A DNA stretch of 64,000 nt from Mucilaginibacter sp. JRF (GCF_015223065.1 NZ_JADFBY010000006.1:1-64000), one strand, 5' to 3'. Positions 49,369 through 58,778 are shown, counted from the first letter of the stretch. Notes: generated from the sequence alone by a model not told the origin. Program-made: numbers and translations.

Positions 49369-49426
49369 TTAACGCTTGTACACGCTTTGTTTACGCCCCT
49401 AAAAACAGTGTATACGTTTTGTAACG
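49369..49426 (+). promoter_or_regulatory. Pho-box-like tandem hexamer array
   Basis: Direct hexamers TTAACG (49369), TACACG (49379), TTTACG (49390), TATACG (49411) and GTAACG (49421) start at spacings of 10, 11, 21 and 10 bp, that is, on one face of the helix; the gap near 49400 has the degenerate TAAAAA. They resemble the PhoP/PhoB pattern of direct hexamers at an 11-bp period. The array ends 33 bp before AATCTTTG (49459-49466), one mismatch from a -7 box. The gene-free stretch is 49175-49481. Confidence 0.6.
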
Positions 49427-49481
49427 CCGCTAATATTACAATTGCATTTTGGGTAGATAATCTTTGCTGCATCAAATCACA

Positions 49482-52202
49482 ATGATCAAGTTTATGGAAT
49501 TTAAAAAACTACTCTTTTTAATGCTTTTAATATGCGGCAGCAGTGTGGCCATGGCCCAGCGCGGTATTATTAAAGGTAAAATTAGCGGGCAGGCCAGCGA
49601 GCCGCTTGCCGGTGCAACCTTACTGGTTAACGGCACCACCAGCAGCACCGCTGCCGACCTGAACGGCGAGTACCAGTTTTACGTTAACGCGGGCAACCTC
49701 GCGGTTACCGTACGCTATTTGGGTTATAAAGATACCGTGGTAAACGTTACCGTAGCTGCCGGGCAGTTACAGGTACTTAACGTTGTTATGCAAAGCCGCC
49801 AGGCCACCTTGCAGGATGTTGTAGTTACCGGCTACACCGAAGGCCAGGCCAAAGCGCTTAACCAGCAAAAAAATGCCGACAATATCAAAAACATTATCGC
49901 GGCAGACCAGATTGGCAAATTCCCCGACCCGAACGCAGCCGAGGCACTGCAACGTGTACCGGGTGTAAATATTGAGCGCGATCAGGGTGAGGGGCGTTAC
50001 GTATCTGTACGTGGTTTGGCGCCGCAGTTCACCAACACCAGCATCAACGGCGAGCAAATTCCTTCGCCCGAGGCTGATGTGCGTTACGTAGCACTTGACG
50101 CGATCCCGTCAGATCAATTGGCATCTATCGAGGTAACCAAAGCCCTTACGCCCGATATGGATGGCGACGCTATCGGCGGTTCAATTAACCTCATTACACG
50201 TACCGCTCAAACCAAAACCCCGGCTATATCGGGCGTTGTGGGCGGCGGTTACAACAGCCTGATGAATAAAGGCAACGTACAGGGTCAGTTACAATACGGC
50301 CAGCGTTTTGGTAAAAATGAAAAACTGGGCATGTTGTTCAATGGTAACTATTACCAAAACAACCTTGGATCAGACGGTATTGAGCGCGCCATTAATGATA
50401 ATGAACTGGAACTGCGCGATTACGAACTTACCCGTACCCGTTTAGGCTTAAGCTCATCGCTTGATTATCGTTTCAACAATCATCACGAAGTTTATTTCCG
50501 CACCATCTACTCTCGCTTTACCGACCGCGAATGGCGTCGTCGTTACGTGTTCAAACCTAATGATGAGGAGATAGAAAAATTGACTAAAGACAGGTTTGAG
50601 GCACAATCGGTATTATCATTAAACGCCGGTGCAAAACATACCTTCAAAAACTTTTTGCTGGATTACGAGGCACAGTATAGCCTTGCCGAGCAAAAAACAC
50701 CGTTTGATAACGAGGCTGCATTTATTGCCGGTATGCCAAGCACTCTGAACTATACAGATACCCGTTACCCAACCATCAGTACTGATCAGGATTATACCAA
50801 CAATTCGCTTTACGGGTTTGATGAGTTGGGCATGGGCAACACCATTGCCAAGGATAAAAACCTGACCGCTAAGGTTAACGTTGGCATTCCGTACAAAATA
50901 AACAACAGCTCGGGCTTAATAAAATTTGGTGCTAAGGTGCGCTCAAAAGATAAAAGCTATAGTATTGTACAAAACACCTTCGAGAACCTGGGCGGTGTAC
51001 CTGATTTGAACGAGTTTGAAGGTCGCCCGGTTAAAGATCAGTTCATGTCTGGTCGTTACGCTATGGGTAACCCGCTGGATGTTTCGAGCGTGATACGTTA
51101 TTTCAATGCCAACCCATCGCAGTTTGAACTGCAAATTGCCGATAAGGCTGCCGATGAGGCGCTGGAATCATACAAAGCATCCGAGGATGTATTTGCTACC
51201 TATTTGATGGGTCGCCAGCAGATCAATAAACTGATGGTTTTAGGTGGTGTACGTTACGAGCGTACCAAGGCTGGTTATGATTCAAAGGATGTAATTATCG
51301 CGGCTAATGGCGATCTGGAAGCTATAAGGCCGGTAACCGGCACCAGCGTGTACGATTTTGTATTGCCGCAATTACACCTTAAATACGAGCTGGATAAATT
51401 CAGCAACCTGCGTGCTGCTGTAACTTACTCTTATGCCCGCCCTAACTTTTCGGAGATCATTCCATCGCAGGAGGTTAACCGTGAAGACCGTGTGGCTACC
51501 ATTGGTAATGCGGACTTGAAACCGGTTAAGGCCATCAACTACGATCTGATGGGTGAGCATTACTTTGGTTCGGTAGGTATTGTATCGGCAGGGTTGTTCT
51601 ACAAAAAACTGGATGACTTTATTTATCGCCGTACCATATTCAATTCGCCATACCCAACAACCGGTACGCCTATCATCGAGCGTATTGACATCACCCAATC
51701 ACAAAACGGTAACGATGCCGATGTGCTGGGTGCTGAGATCGCCTTTCAACGCAGGTTATCGTTCATCCCTTTCCTGCGCGATTTTAGCTTGTATATGAAC
51801 TATACTTACACGCATTCAAAGGCCCGCATCCAAAGTCGTGAGGCTAATGAGGATAACGCCAATGCCGAGGAGGAGATCAGGCTGCCGGGGCAGGCTAACC
51901 ACGTAGGTAACGCGTCGCTGGCTTATGAGGGCAAAAAGTTCTCGGCCAGGTTGTCGCTTAACTTCAATGGCAGTTACTTGTCTGAGCTGGGCGGTACATC
52001 AAGCGAGGATATCTTCATCAAAAACCGCATGCAGCTTGATGCTACGGCAGGTTATGCCATTACCAGCAGGTTTCGCTTGTTTGTTGAGGCGCTTAACCTA
52101 ACTAACCAGCCATTGCAAGCTTACCAAGGTACATCTGATCAGTATATACAACGCGAGTTTTACAGGTACTGGATGCGTTTCGGCCTTAAGTTCAACTTAT
52201 AA
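49482..52202 (+). CDS. TonB-dependent outer-membrane receptor
   Basis: A 906-residue receptor. A signal peptide (FKKLLFLMLLICGS, ending near AMAQ) precedes a carboxypeptidase-regulatory-like domain (about 30-110), a plug domain (about 115-235; ADQIGKFPDPNAAEALQRVPGVNIERDQGEGRYVSVRGL region, ending with PDMDGDAIGGSINLITRTA) and a large beta-barrel ending in FGLKFNL. The plug signature is of the TonB-Xanth-Caul type, not SusC. Substrate uptake is powered by TonB. The downstream phytase suggests phytate or its products. ATG 49482 or 49494 may be the start; TTG 49464 lies in a -7 box. Confidence 0.93.
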   Translation: MIKFMEFKKLLFLMLLICGSSVAMAQRGIIKGKISGQASEPLAGATLLVNGTTSSTAADLNGEYQFYVNAGNLAVTVRYLGYKDTVVNVTVAAGQLQVLNVVMQSRQATLQDVVVTGYTEGQAKALNQQKNADNIKNIIAADQIGKFPDPNAAEALQRVPGVNIERDQGEGRYVSVRGLAPQFTNTSINGEQIPSPEADVRYVALDAIPSDQLASIEVTKALTPDMDGDAIGGSINLITRTAQTKTPAISGVVGGGYNSLMNKGNVQGQLQYGQRFGKNEKLGMLFNGNYYQNNLGSDGIERAINDNELELRDYELTRTRLGLSSSLDYRFNNHHEVYFRTIYSRFTDREWRRRYVFKPNDEEIEKLTKDRFEAQSVLSLNAGAKHTFKNFLLDYEAQYSLAEQKTPFDNEAAFIAGMPSTLNYTDTRYPTISTDQDYTNNSLYGFDELGMGNTIAKDKNLTAKVNVGIPYKINNSSGLIKFGAKVRSKDKSYSIVQNTFENLGGVPDLNEFEGRPVKDQFMSGRYAMGNPLDVSSVIRYFNANPSQFELQIADKAADEALESYKASEDVFATYLMGRQQINKLMVLGGVRYERTKAGYDSKDVIIAANGDLEAIRPVTGTSVYDFVLPQLHLKYELDKFSNLRAAVTYSYARPNFSEIIPSQEVNREDRVATIGNADLKPVKAINYDLMGEHYFGSVGIVSAGLFYKKLDDFIYRRTIFNSPYPTTGTPIIERIDITQSQNGNDADVLGAEIAFQRRLSFIPFLRDFSLYMNYTYTHSKARIQSREANEDNANAEEEIRLPGQANHVGNASLAYEGKKFSARLSLNFNGSYLSELGGTSSEDIFIKNRMQLDATAGYAITSRFRLFVEALNLTNQPLQAYQGTSDQYIQREFYRYWMRFGLKFNL

Positions 52203-52234
52203 TACAGCTAACATTTTCAATAAATTATATAGTA

Positions 52235-53266
52235 ATGAAAATATTAAGATATTTCATATTGCCGGCATTTTTGGTAGCCCTGAGTGCCTGCGATAAACGT
52301 AACGATAACGTGGTGGAGCCTAATGTGGGCGATGCTTTTCCGCAGATTATCAATTTTGCTGATGAGGGCGATGGTGGTTTAGAGGATGAGGACAAATTCA
52401 GCTTTAAGCTGGCCCTTATTGACCGGGTTGACCCAACCGGCGAAAACCTGGGCGGCAAAGTAATACCCCTTACCCAAGGTGTGCGTGTAAATTTTGAGGT
52501 GACCGATTTTGAAGGCTTCAGCCAGTTATCGCAATACATAAAGGGCGCAAAGGCTTTTTACGAGATTGATGATTGCACTACATCCGAAGATCAGGATATC
52601 GACCTTAATTTAACTTTTGATGCCAGCACAGGCAAGGGCAGTGTTGATTTCCCGGCCGGGGTTGAGGAGATAGAGGTTGAGTTTGAAACCGACGATCAGC
52701 TATTTGATGATGACGTACTAAACACTACCGACCGTAAAATTGAAATACAACTTACCGGTATTGAGGGCGAGAACAAAAAGGTGGTGGTAAATACGGCCAA
52801 CAAGTTTGAGTATATTGTATTGGATGATGAAGCCGTACACGGCGAGTACGAGTTGGATGTTAACGATGCGGCACAATTCGGCAGATTTGTGGCCTTATTT
52901 GGATTGATAAATGAGGATGTAAAAGACCTGAAAGCCGAAGATGTTGAGGAGATAACCATTGAGTTTGCTTACGATGAATTTAAGGCCGTGGTTAAATTAA
53001 AGGAAACCGAACAGGTTGATGAATGCGGCGAGGTAGAAACCGTGAACAAGGAGATTGAGATTGAGGGTGGTATTAAAGAACTGGACACCCAGGCACTGGC
53101 AGGCGCTGTTGAATTTGCCGATGACATTGAGCAGGAAGATGGCTCGGAAGCGGAGTTTAAATACAGCGGCGAGTTTACCATCACCGGCAAAACACTTGCC
53201 CTAACCCTTAAAGGCGAGTACAACGACGAAGAAACCGAGGAGATCACCCTGACATTAAGCAAATAA
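52235..53266 (+). CDS. Acidic lipoprotein of the phytase cassette
   Basis: A 343-residue lipoprotein (lipobox LSAC at about 18-21, then DKRND). The mature chain is beta-rich and very acidic (LEDEDKFSF, EEIEVEFETDDQLFDDDV, DIEQEDGSEAEF). It has two widely spaced Cys residues beyond the lipobox (DDCTTSED, DECGEVE). I recognise no domain. It lies 32 bp after the receptor and 3 bp before the phytase gene, so it is certainly in the same operon. A role as a substrate or calcium-binding surface partner is inference. Confidence 0.78.
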   Translation: MKILRYFILPAFLVALSACDKRNDNVVEPNVGDAFPQIINFADEGDGGLEDEDKFSFKLALIDRVDPTGENLGGKVIPLTQGVRVNFEVTDFEGFSQLSQYIKGAKAFYEIDDCTTSEDQDIDLNLTFDASTGKGSVDFPAGVEEIEVEFETDDQLFDDDVLNTTDRKIEIQLTGIEGENKKVVVNTANKFEYIVLDDEAVHGEYELDVNDAAQFGRFVALFGLINEDVKDLKAEDVEEITIEFAYDEFKAVVKLKETEQVDECGEVETVNKEIEIEGGIKELDTQALAGAVEFADDIEQEDGSEAEFKYSGEFTITGKTLALTLKGEYNDEETEEITLTLSK

Positions 53267-53269
53267 TAC

Positions 53270-54349
53270 ATGAACAGATATATAAACAGCATATTTTTAA
53301 TTAGCGGCATCGCTTTAGCATCATGCGGCAATAACGGAACCAAACAAACTGCACAAACCGATACTACGGCAGCAGATACAGTAATAAAACCACTATACGT
53401 AACCGAAAAGGTAATGTGTGATACCGATGACCCGGCGATATGGATAAACCCGGCTGACGCGTCGCAATCGCTTATAGTTGGTACGGATAAGGATGAGGTA
53501 GGCGCGCTATATGTGTTCGATCTGAAAGGAAAGATCATTAAGGATAAAATAGTAAAAGGCCTTAAACGCCCTAACAATGTGGATATAGCCTATGGCCTGA
53601 TGCTGAACGGTAAGCCTACAGATATTGCCGTGGTTACTGAACGCATGAGCCACAAGCTGCGCATATTCTCGTTGCCGGATATGAAACCGGTGGACAATGG
53701 CGGCATCCCTGTTTTTGAGGGAGAGGATGAGGCAGCAGGCTTTCGCGATTTGATGGGCATTGCTATGTACACCAATGCTAAAAAGGAGATATATGCCGTA
53801 GTTGGCCGTAAAACCGGCCCTACAACGGGTGGTTACCTGTGGCAGTACCTGTTAACTGATGATGGTAGCGGCCATATTAAAGCTACACTGAAACGTAAGT
53901 TTGGTAAGTACAGTGGTAAAAAAGAGATAGAATCAATAGCGGTTGATAATGAGATGGGTTATGTTTACTACTCCGACGAGCAATTTGGCGTGCGTAAATA
54001 CTATGCCGAGCCGGGTAAAGGCGATCAGGAGCTTAACCTGTTCGCTAAGGAGGGCTTTAAGGAAGATCACGAAGGCATCAGCATATACAAAACCGGCGAT
54101 ACTACAGGATATATCCTGGTGTCCGATCAATCGGCCGGCCAGTTCAAGGTGTTTGATCGCGCGGGGAATAACGCCTTTATCAAAAGTTTGCATGTATCAA
54201 CCAGCAACAGCGATGGGTCTGACGTGGTATCAATACCATTGAACGCTGATTTTAAGCACGGCTTGTTCGTTGGTATGAGCGATGATAAAACTTTTCAGCT
54301 TTACCGTTGGGAGGATCTGGCGGGTAAGGATCTGAAAGTAAATAACTAA
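53270..54349 (+). CDS. Beta-propeller phytase, lipoprotein
   Basis: A 359-residue lipid-anchored phytase (lipobox ALASC). The beta-propeller phytase signatures DDPAIW (residues 53-58), PNNVDIAYG, YYSDEQFGVRKY and DHEGISIY are present; these loops hold the calcium ions and phosphate in the family. It releases phosphate from phytate, calcium-dependently, on the cell surface or in the periplasm. It is the last gene of the receptor-lipoprotein-phytase operon and is followed by a strong terminator. Confidence 0.93.
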   Translation: MNRYINSIFLISGIALASCGNNGTKQTAQTDTTAADTVIKPLYVTEKVMCDTDDPAIWINPADASQSLIVGTDKDEVGALYVFDLKGKIIKDKIVKGLKRPNNVDIAYGLMLNGKPTDIAVVTERMSHKLRIFSLPDMKPVDNGGIPVFEGEDEAAGFRDLMGIAMYTNAKKEIYAVVGRKTGPTTGGYLWQYLLTDDGSGHIKATLKRKFGKYSGKKEIESIAVDNEMGYVYYSDEQFGVRKYYAEPGKGDQELNLFAKEGFKEDHEGISIYKTGDTTGYILVSDQSAGQFKVFDRAGNNAFIKSLHVSTSNSDGSDVVSIPLNADFKHGLFVGMSDDKTFQLYRWEDLAGKDLKVNN

Positions 54350-54371
54350 GCATCAGTTTAACTGAAACAAA

Positions 54372-54414
54372 AAAGCCATGGTTGCATAAATGCGGCCATG
54401 GCTTTAATTTTTTT
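54372..54414 (+). terminator. Terminator of the phytase operon
   Basis: A 10-bp stem 54372-54381 with 54396-54405, with an extra GCAT/ATGC pairing in the loop, followed by AATTTTTTT. Confidence 0.87.
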
Positions 54415-54429
54415 ACAAGTTTTTCTCGA

Positions 54430-54651
54430 TCAGGGTGCCTGAAAAACCGGGGGTAACTGCGATAGTTTGAACAGTATTAGTGCCAGTGCGCAAAAGCAGC
54501 CTAAGCCCAGATAGATCTGGTAGCTTTTACGGGCGCTGATGATCTCCGTCACCTTGCCTGAGCCAATTTTCGCGTTAAAACTTTTGTAATGCCTAAAGGC
54601 AAGTACCAGCATCGTGGCCGGTATTAAAAAAGCAAAGTAAAACATCGTCAC
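54430..54651 (-). CDS. Hypothetical small membrane protein (two TM)
   Basis: A 73-residue protein with hydrophobic helices at about 4-18 (FAFLIPATMLVLAF) and 46-63 (IYLGLGCFCALALILF), separated by a basic loop (RHYKSFNAKIGSGK). No family recognised. Convergent with the phytase gene. The next 187 bp (54652-54838) hold only the promoter of the TPR kinase. Confidence 0.6.
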   Translation of the reverse strand: MTMFYFAFLIPATMLVLAFRHYKSFNAKIGSGKVTEIISARKSYQIYLGLGCFCALALILFKLSQLPPVFQAP

Positions 54652-54813
54652 AAATCTTTAATGGGTAATCAACACCGGTACATACGCAACTAATATGCCA
54701 TCGGATTATGAAATTGTTAAGTCAGTGTGTTTAATGTTAATTGCTTTATCTGTAAAGTGCTTATAATCTGTAACGATATAATTGCTTCACAGGTTAAAAT
54801 TTATTTAAATAGT

Positions 54814-54821
54814 TATTTTTG
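54814..54821 (+). promoter_or_regulatory. -7 box of the TPR kinase gene
   Basis: TATTTTTG matches TAnnTTTG, 17 nt before ATG 54839. Confidence 0.5.
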
Positions 54822-54838
54822 CAACGCTATTACCCCTA

Positions 54839-56806
54839 ATGCAAGCTAAAGATACGATGAGGATGGTTTTTTTCTGGTTCGCGAGCATTGTCACGTTGTT
54901 GACGATTGCTGGTGACGGGTATGCCGCCGATGCGCCAAAATCAGTAGCTGATTATGAAAAGCTGGTAATTTATTACCGTTTCTCCATTCCCGATTCGGGG
55001 ATTTTTTACGCCAATAAGGGGCTGCAATTGAGTAGGCAATTGCACGATAAAAAAGGCGAGGCCGTAATGCTTAACCATCTGGGTATCATTGATGAAAACC
55101 AGGGGCGCTTCTCGGCGGCGAGGCAAAAATATCTCAAAGCCATTAAGGTTTACGAGCAGCTTGATAACCAGATAGGTATAGCCGACGAAACCATCAGGCT
55201 TGGTGTTACCGAAATGCGGCAGGGTAACTTTAACAAAGCCACGGAGTATTTCTTTAAATCGTTACGCATAAACGAGCAGGAGAAGAACTCGCGCGGCATC
55301 ATGGAATCAAACATCACCCTGGCCGAAGCTTACATGGGCCTGTCGGAATATGATGTGGCATCAAGCTACCTGAAAACTGCTGAAAAAATATCGCGCAAGC
55401 TGCCGTTATCAGGCTTAACATTATACATATACAACAACTTTGGAGTTATATATACCGAAACAGGCAACATTAAAAAAGCCATAGCCTATTACGAAAAAGG
55501 TATAGCCCTGAGTAACGAGCCGCAATATGCCGGTATAAATGTTACTTTACTTAACGGCCTGGGTATGGCCTACGCACGCTCGGGCGATACGGAGAAAGCG
55601 GCATCCATACAGCTAACCTCGCTCGAAAGGGCCCGGCGAATAAAGAACTACCTGCGCGAGCTGCAAACACTGAATGGCCTTGCCGATACTTACCGTAACA
55701 AAGACCCTGAACGCGCGCTGCAATATTTAAAGGATGCCGTTGCCCTCGCTTATCAAAAGCATGCCAGCAAGGTTGCCATTGAAACTTTGAAACGTATGAC
55801 TGCCCTTTACGAACAGCAGGGCAGATACAAGGAAGCCTTACAAACCAACAAGCGCGAACGCGCGCTTAGCGACAGTGTGTTTAACCTGGCTCGTGCTACC
55901 GAAATTGGTAACCTGCAAGCCAATTATGATCTGCAACATTCACAAGCCAATGTGGCTAAGCTTAAATATCAAAACAGTGAGCAACGCATCCAGAAAAGAA
56001 TAATCATGTTCATCACCATTGCTGTGCTAAGCGTTTTGGTTATTGTAGTGATATTTTATGCCCGCATACGCAAGTATAACCATCAGCTACAACAACTTAA
56101 TGCCGATTTGCGTGCCAGTAACGAGAGTAAGGATAAGCTATTTTCTGTTTTGGGGCATGATCTGCGGGCGCCTTTGGCTACAGTAAAAAACTTTTTATCG
56201 CTATTGGAGGATGATGACCTTACCCCGGCCGAGCGCAACCAGGTAGTTACCGAGCTACAGCAAAATTGCAATGCCTCGTTGGATGTGTTGAACAAGTTGC
56301 TGCGCTGGGGGCAGTTACAGCTAAAGGGCAGCCAGGTTAATCCGGTAGATTTTAAACCGGCCGACATAGTGGAACAAAACGTACAGCTGTTTAAAAATGC
56401 CGCTTCTGAAAAGCATATTATTGTAAGCACCCGTGTTAATGAAGATGTTATAATTAACGGCGATGTTGATCACTTTGATTTTGTGATGCGTAACCTGTTA
56501 TCAAATGCTATAAAGTTCACCTCAACCGGCGGATATGTGATGATAGGCAGTATTGCCGATGAGTTTACGGGCAGGTACAACTTCTATGTAAAGGATAATG
56601 GGGTAGGGATGCCGCAGCAGCAGGTTGAACAGGTATTTAAACGCATTAATACCAGTCAGCGTGGCACGCATGGCGAAAAGGGCACCGGCTTAGGCTTAAT
56701 GCTATCGTACGAGTTTGTGCAGGCCAATCATGGTACCATAGAGGTTAACAGCGAACCGGGCAAGGGCACAACCTTCTCGTTCTTCTTCGGTATGCCGATG
56801 GCTTAG
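54839..56806 (+). CDS. TPR-containing sensor histidine kinase
   Basis: A 655-residue kinase with an N-terminal signal sequence (VFFWFASIVTLLTIAG), TPR repeats to about residue 350, a coiled coil, and a TM helix at about 385-407 (IIMFITIAVLSVLVIVVIFY). Cytoplasmic HisKA has H440 (VLGHDLRAPLATV). The ATPase has NLLSNAIKFT, DNGVGMPQQ and GTGLGLML. No receiver is fused and no response regulator gene is adjacent, so its partner is unknown. It sits directly upstream of the mannoside cluster and may relate to it. Confidence 0.92.
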   Translation: MQAKDTMRMVFFWFASIVTLLTIAGDGYAADAPKSVADYEKLVIYYRFSIPDSGIFYANKGLQLSRQLHDKKGEAVMLNHLGIIDENQGRFSAARQKYLKAIKVYEQLDNQIGIADETIRLGVTEMRQGNFNKATEYFFKSLRINEQEKNSRGIMESNITLAEAYMGLSEYDVASSYLKTAEKISRKLPLSGLTLYIYNNFGVIYTETGNIKKAIAYYEKGIALSNEPQYAGINVTLLNGLGMAYARSGDTEKAASIQLTSLERARRIKNYLRELQTLNGLADTYRNKDPERALQYLKDAVALAYQKHASKVAIETLKRMTALYEQQGRYKEALQTNKRERALSDSVFNLARATEIGNLQANYDLQHSQANVAKLKYQNSEQRIQKRIIMFITIAVLSVLVIVVIFYARIRKYNHQLQQLNADLRASNESKDKLFSVLGHDLRAPLATVKNFLSLLEDDDLTPAERNQVVTELQQNCNASLDVLNKLLRWGQLQLKGSQVNPVDFKPADIVEQNVQLFKNAASEKHIIVSTRVNEDVIINGDVDHFDFVMRNLLSNAIKFTSTGGYVMIGSIADEFTGRYNFYVKDNGVGMPQQQVEQVFKRINTSQRGTHGEKGTGLGLMLSYEFVQANHGTIEVNSEPGKGTTFSFFFGMPMA

Positions 56807-56817
56807 AATTAATTTTT

Positions 56818-56857
56818 ATATAAAATTTGCTAAATCGGTTTTATAATTTTAGGTTTG
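56818..56857 (+). promoter_or_regulatory. Promoter with LacI-like operator, copy 1
   Basis: -33 TTTG at 56826-56829, 20-nt spacer, -7 TAGGTTTG at 56850-56857. The spacer begins CTAAATCGGTTTTA, a near-palindrome centred on CG. A 20-bp sequence (56818-56837) is identical to 62708-62727. Confidence 0.78.
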
Positions 56858-56880
56858 TTATAACCAATTATAAACCAGTT

Positions 56881-58608
56881 ATGAAAATAAACCTTATTGC
56901 CGGCGCCGCTGCTTTAGCTGTTGTTGCGGTAGTTGGCTGTGCATCAAAACAGCTTGTTCCGCCTAACAAAGTAGAGCCTGTAACGGTATCGGGCAAGGCC
57001 ACACTGTCGATAGGGCCGCCAAGCGCTTACGGTTGCTTTGCTATTATCAACGTAGCATCGGGCAAGGTGTTAGAGATTAAGGGCGATGATAACCTCATGA
57101 CGGCTCAACCTAACCCCAAAAACATACAGCAATACACCGGGCTCGATTTTGGTACCGGTACATCGCAAAATCAAAAATGGTATTTAGTACAGCAAGGCAC
57201 AGGCACAATAACCGGTTCAACTCCGTTTAAAATACTGAACGTGGCCAACGGCCTCTACCTCGAAGCGCCTGATGGCAACGCAGGTACACAATTGTTTACC
57301 GATCATGGCAACGCTTTCCCGGCGCAAATATGGTATCTGCATAAAGTGGGCGCTACCAATAATTACTACATACAAAACTCTAACGGCTTCGTGCTCACCA
57401 ACAACGGTAGTTCAACAGCCAACGGCGCGGCCATTACCCAGGCAGCGTTAGTGAATAACAACAGCCAGTACTGGAACTTTAACAGCCTTACGGCCGAAGC
57501 TTATCGTGATGATCAGGTAAATCAATTCTTTAGTCGCACAAGTGGCTCCATAGCGTTTGATCAGGGGAGTAGCATACCGCTTAGCTACGGCGCTAACAAT
57601 GGTAAGGTATTGTGGGTAGGCGAAGATACCTATACCTCAAACATCGGTACGTGGGACCCGGTTACCAAAACCTTTCCTTGTTACGGCGGTAATCAATTAC
57701 AGCTTTTTGATGTTCGTAACTCGGCACTGCTGCAACCATCATCCACTAATTGGGACCCATCGCAAACATCAAACATAACCACACATAATTCGGCCTATAA
57801 ATATGAGATACTGGCCAGCCCAAACCCTAATGATCATGGCGGTACATACACCTGGCCAGGGGTAGGGGTTGAGATAGATAACCACGTATACATGTACGCC
57901 CACGAGGGAGGCGGCACATTCAACTCAACGGTTATTTACGATTTTACCGAAAATACCGGCGGCCTTGACTGGGGAACGGCTGTGCGCCATACGGTTAACG
58001 GCCTGTCAAACCAAACGGATATTGATTACCCTTTAGGTTTTGTAAAACCCGGCGATGGCTATGTGTACGCCTACGGCAACCTGTCCGACGCGTTTGGCGG
58101 CAAGTATCTGTACGTGGCACGTTTTGCTACAGGCACGCCGTTTACCTGGCAGTTTTGGGATGGTACTAACTGGGCGGCAACACCGTCAACCGCGTCGACA
58201 GCGCAATTGGGTTTAGATGGTAACACTACCAAATCATTACGTACAAGCAGTAGCGTGGCCTATTTAAATGGTAAATACGTATTGGTTGAGATGGATTTTG
58301 GCTATGGTTGCCCCGGCAGCAGCGATCCGCATAATATTTATGTTTCAACAGCAACAAGCCCGACCGGCCCCTTTACGTCCCGTAAAAAAATGTATGCCAT
58401 TCAGGATAAAATAAATGGCGTGCTGGCTAATCATTACGTTATCAACGCGCACCCGGTGTTTAACAATGGCCGTAACGAATTGCTGATAACCTATTGCTTG
58501 AATTTTACAGGCTGCACAGGCGTATCGCCATGCACCAATAACCGTACTGATCCGTATTACTATCAGCTAAAAGCGGTGCGTATACCGTACTCAACAGCAG
58601 GTATTTAA
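56881..58608 (+). CDS. Ricin-lectin lipoprotein with C-terminal propeller-like domain
   Basis: A 575-residue lipoprotein (lipobox VVGC, start ATG 56881). Residues about 45-210 form a ricin-type beta-trefoil (IINVASGKVLEI, FKILNVANGLYLEA, QIWYLHK, SQYWNF). The remaining 360 residues have repeated aromatic beta strands (GKVLWVGEDTY, DHGGTYTWPGVGVEIDNHVYMY, GKYVLVEMDFGYGCPGSSDP), similar to glycosidase-like propellers of the DUF4185 sort; the family is uncertain. It could bind and perhaps cleave mannose-containing glycans at the surface. It is the first gene behind a regulated promoter. Confidence 0.75.
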   Translation: MKINLIAGAAALAVVAVVGCASKQLVPPNKVEPVTVSGKATLSIGPPSAYGCFAIINVASGKVLEIKGDDNLMTAQPNPKNIQQYTGLDFGTGTSQNQKWYLVQQGTGTITGSTPFKILNVANGLYLEAPDGNAGTQLFTDHGNAFPAQIWYLHKVGATNNYYIQNSNGFVLTNNGSSTANGAAITQAALVNNNSQYWNFNSLTAEAYRDDQVNQFFSRTSGSIAFDQGSSIPLSYGANNGKVLWVGEDTYTSNIGTWDPVTKTFPCYGGNQLQLFDVRNSALLQPSSTNWDPSQTSNITTHNSAYKYEILASPNPNDHGGTYTWPGVGVEIDNHVYMYAHEGGGTFNSTVIYDFTENTGGLDWGTAVRHTVNGLSNQTDIDYPLGFVKPGDGYVYAYGNLSDAFGGKYLYVARFATGTPFTWQFWDGTNWAATPSTASTAQLGLDGNTTKSLRTSSSVAYLNGKYVLVEMDFGYGCPGSSDPHNIYVSTATSPTGPFTSRKKMYAIQDKINGVLANHYVINAHPVFNNGRNELLITYCLNFTGCTGVSPCTNNRTDPYYYQLKAVRIPYSTAGI

Positions 58609-58621
58609 ATTTATGTAGCCA

Positions 58622-58645
58622 CGGCGAATAAATTGAATTTCGCCG
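58622..58645 (+). terminator. Weak hairpin behind the lectin lipoprotein gene
   Basis: CGGCGAA at 58622-58628 pairs with TTCGCCG at 58639-58645, followed by AGGTTTTCTT. Seven base pairs only. Confidence 0.45.
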
Positions 58646-58677
58646 AGGTTTTCTTGTTTAAAATTGATTTGTAACAA

Positions 58678-58721
58678 TTTGCTAAATCAATTTTATGCTG
58701 ATACTGAAAACTATATATTTG
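58678..58721 (+). promoter_or_regulatory. LacI-like operator, copy 2, with -7 box
   Basis: TTTGCTAAATCAATTTTA at 58678-58695 matches copies 1 and 3 over the operator core (CA instead of CG at the centre). A TATATTTG -7 box is at 58714-58721. The distance between TTTG and -7 is 32 nt, longer than in the other two copies, so this TTTG may not be the -33 box. Confidence 0.6.
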
Positions 58722-58778
58722 GCTGAGCCGATTAATTTATAACGCATCCTGTAAAGAGGGATAAATACTTATACCATA

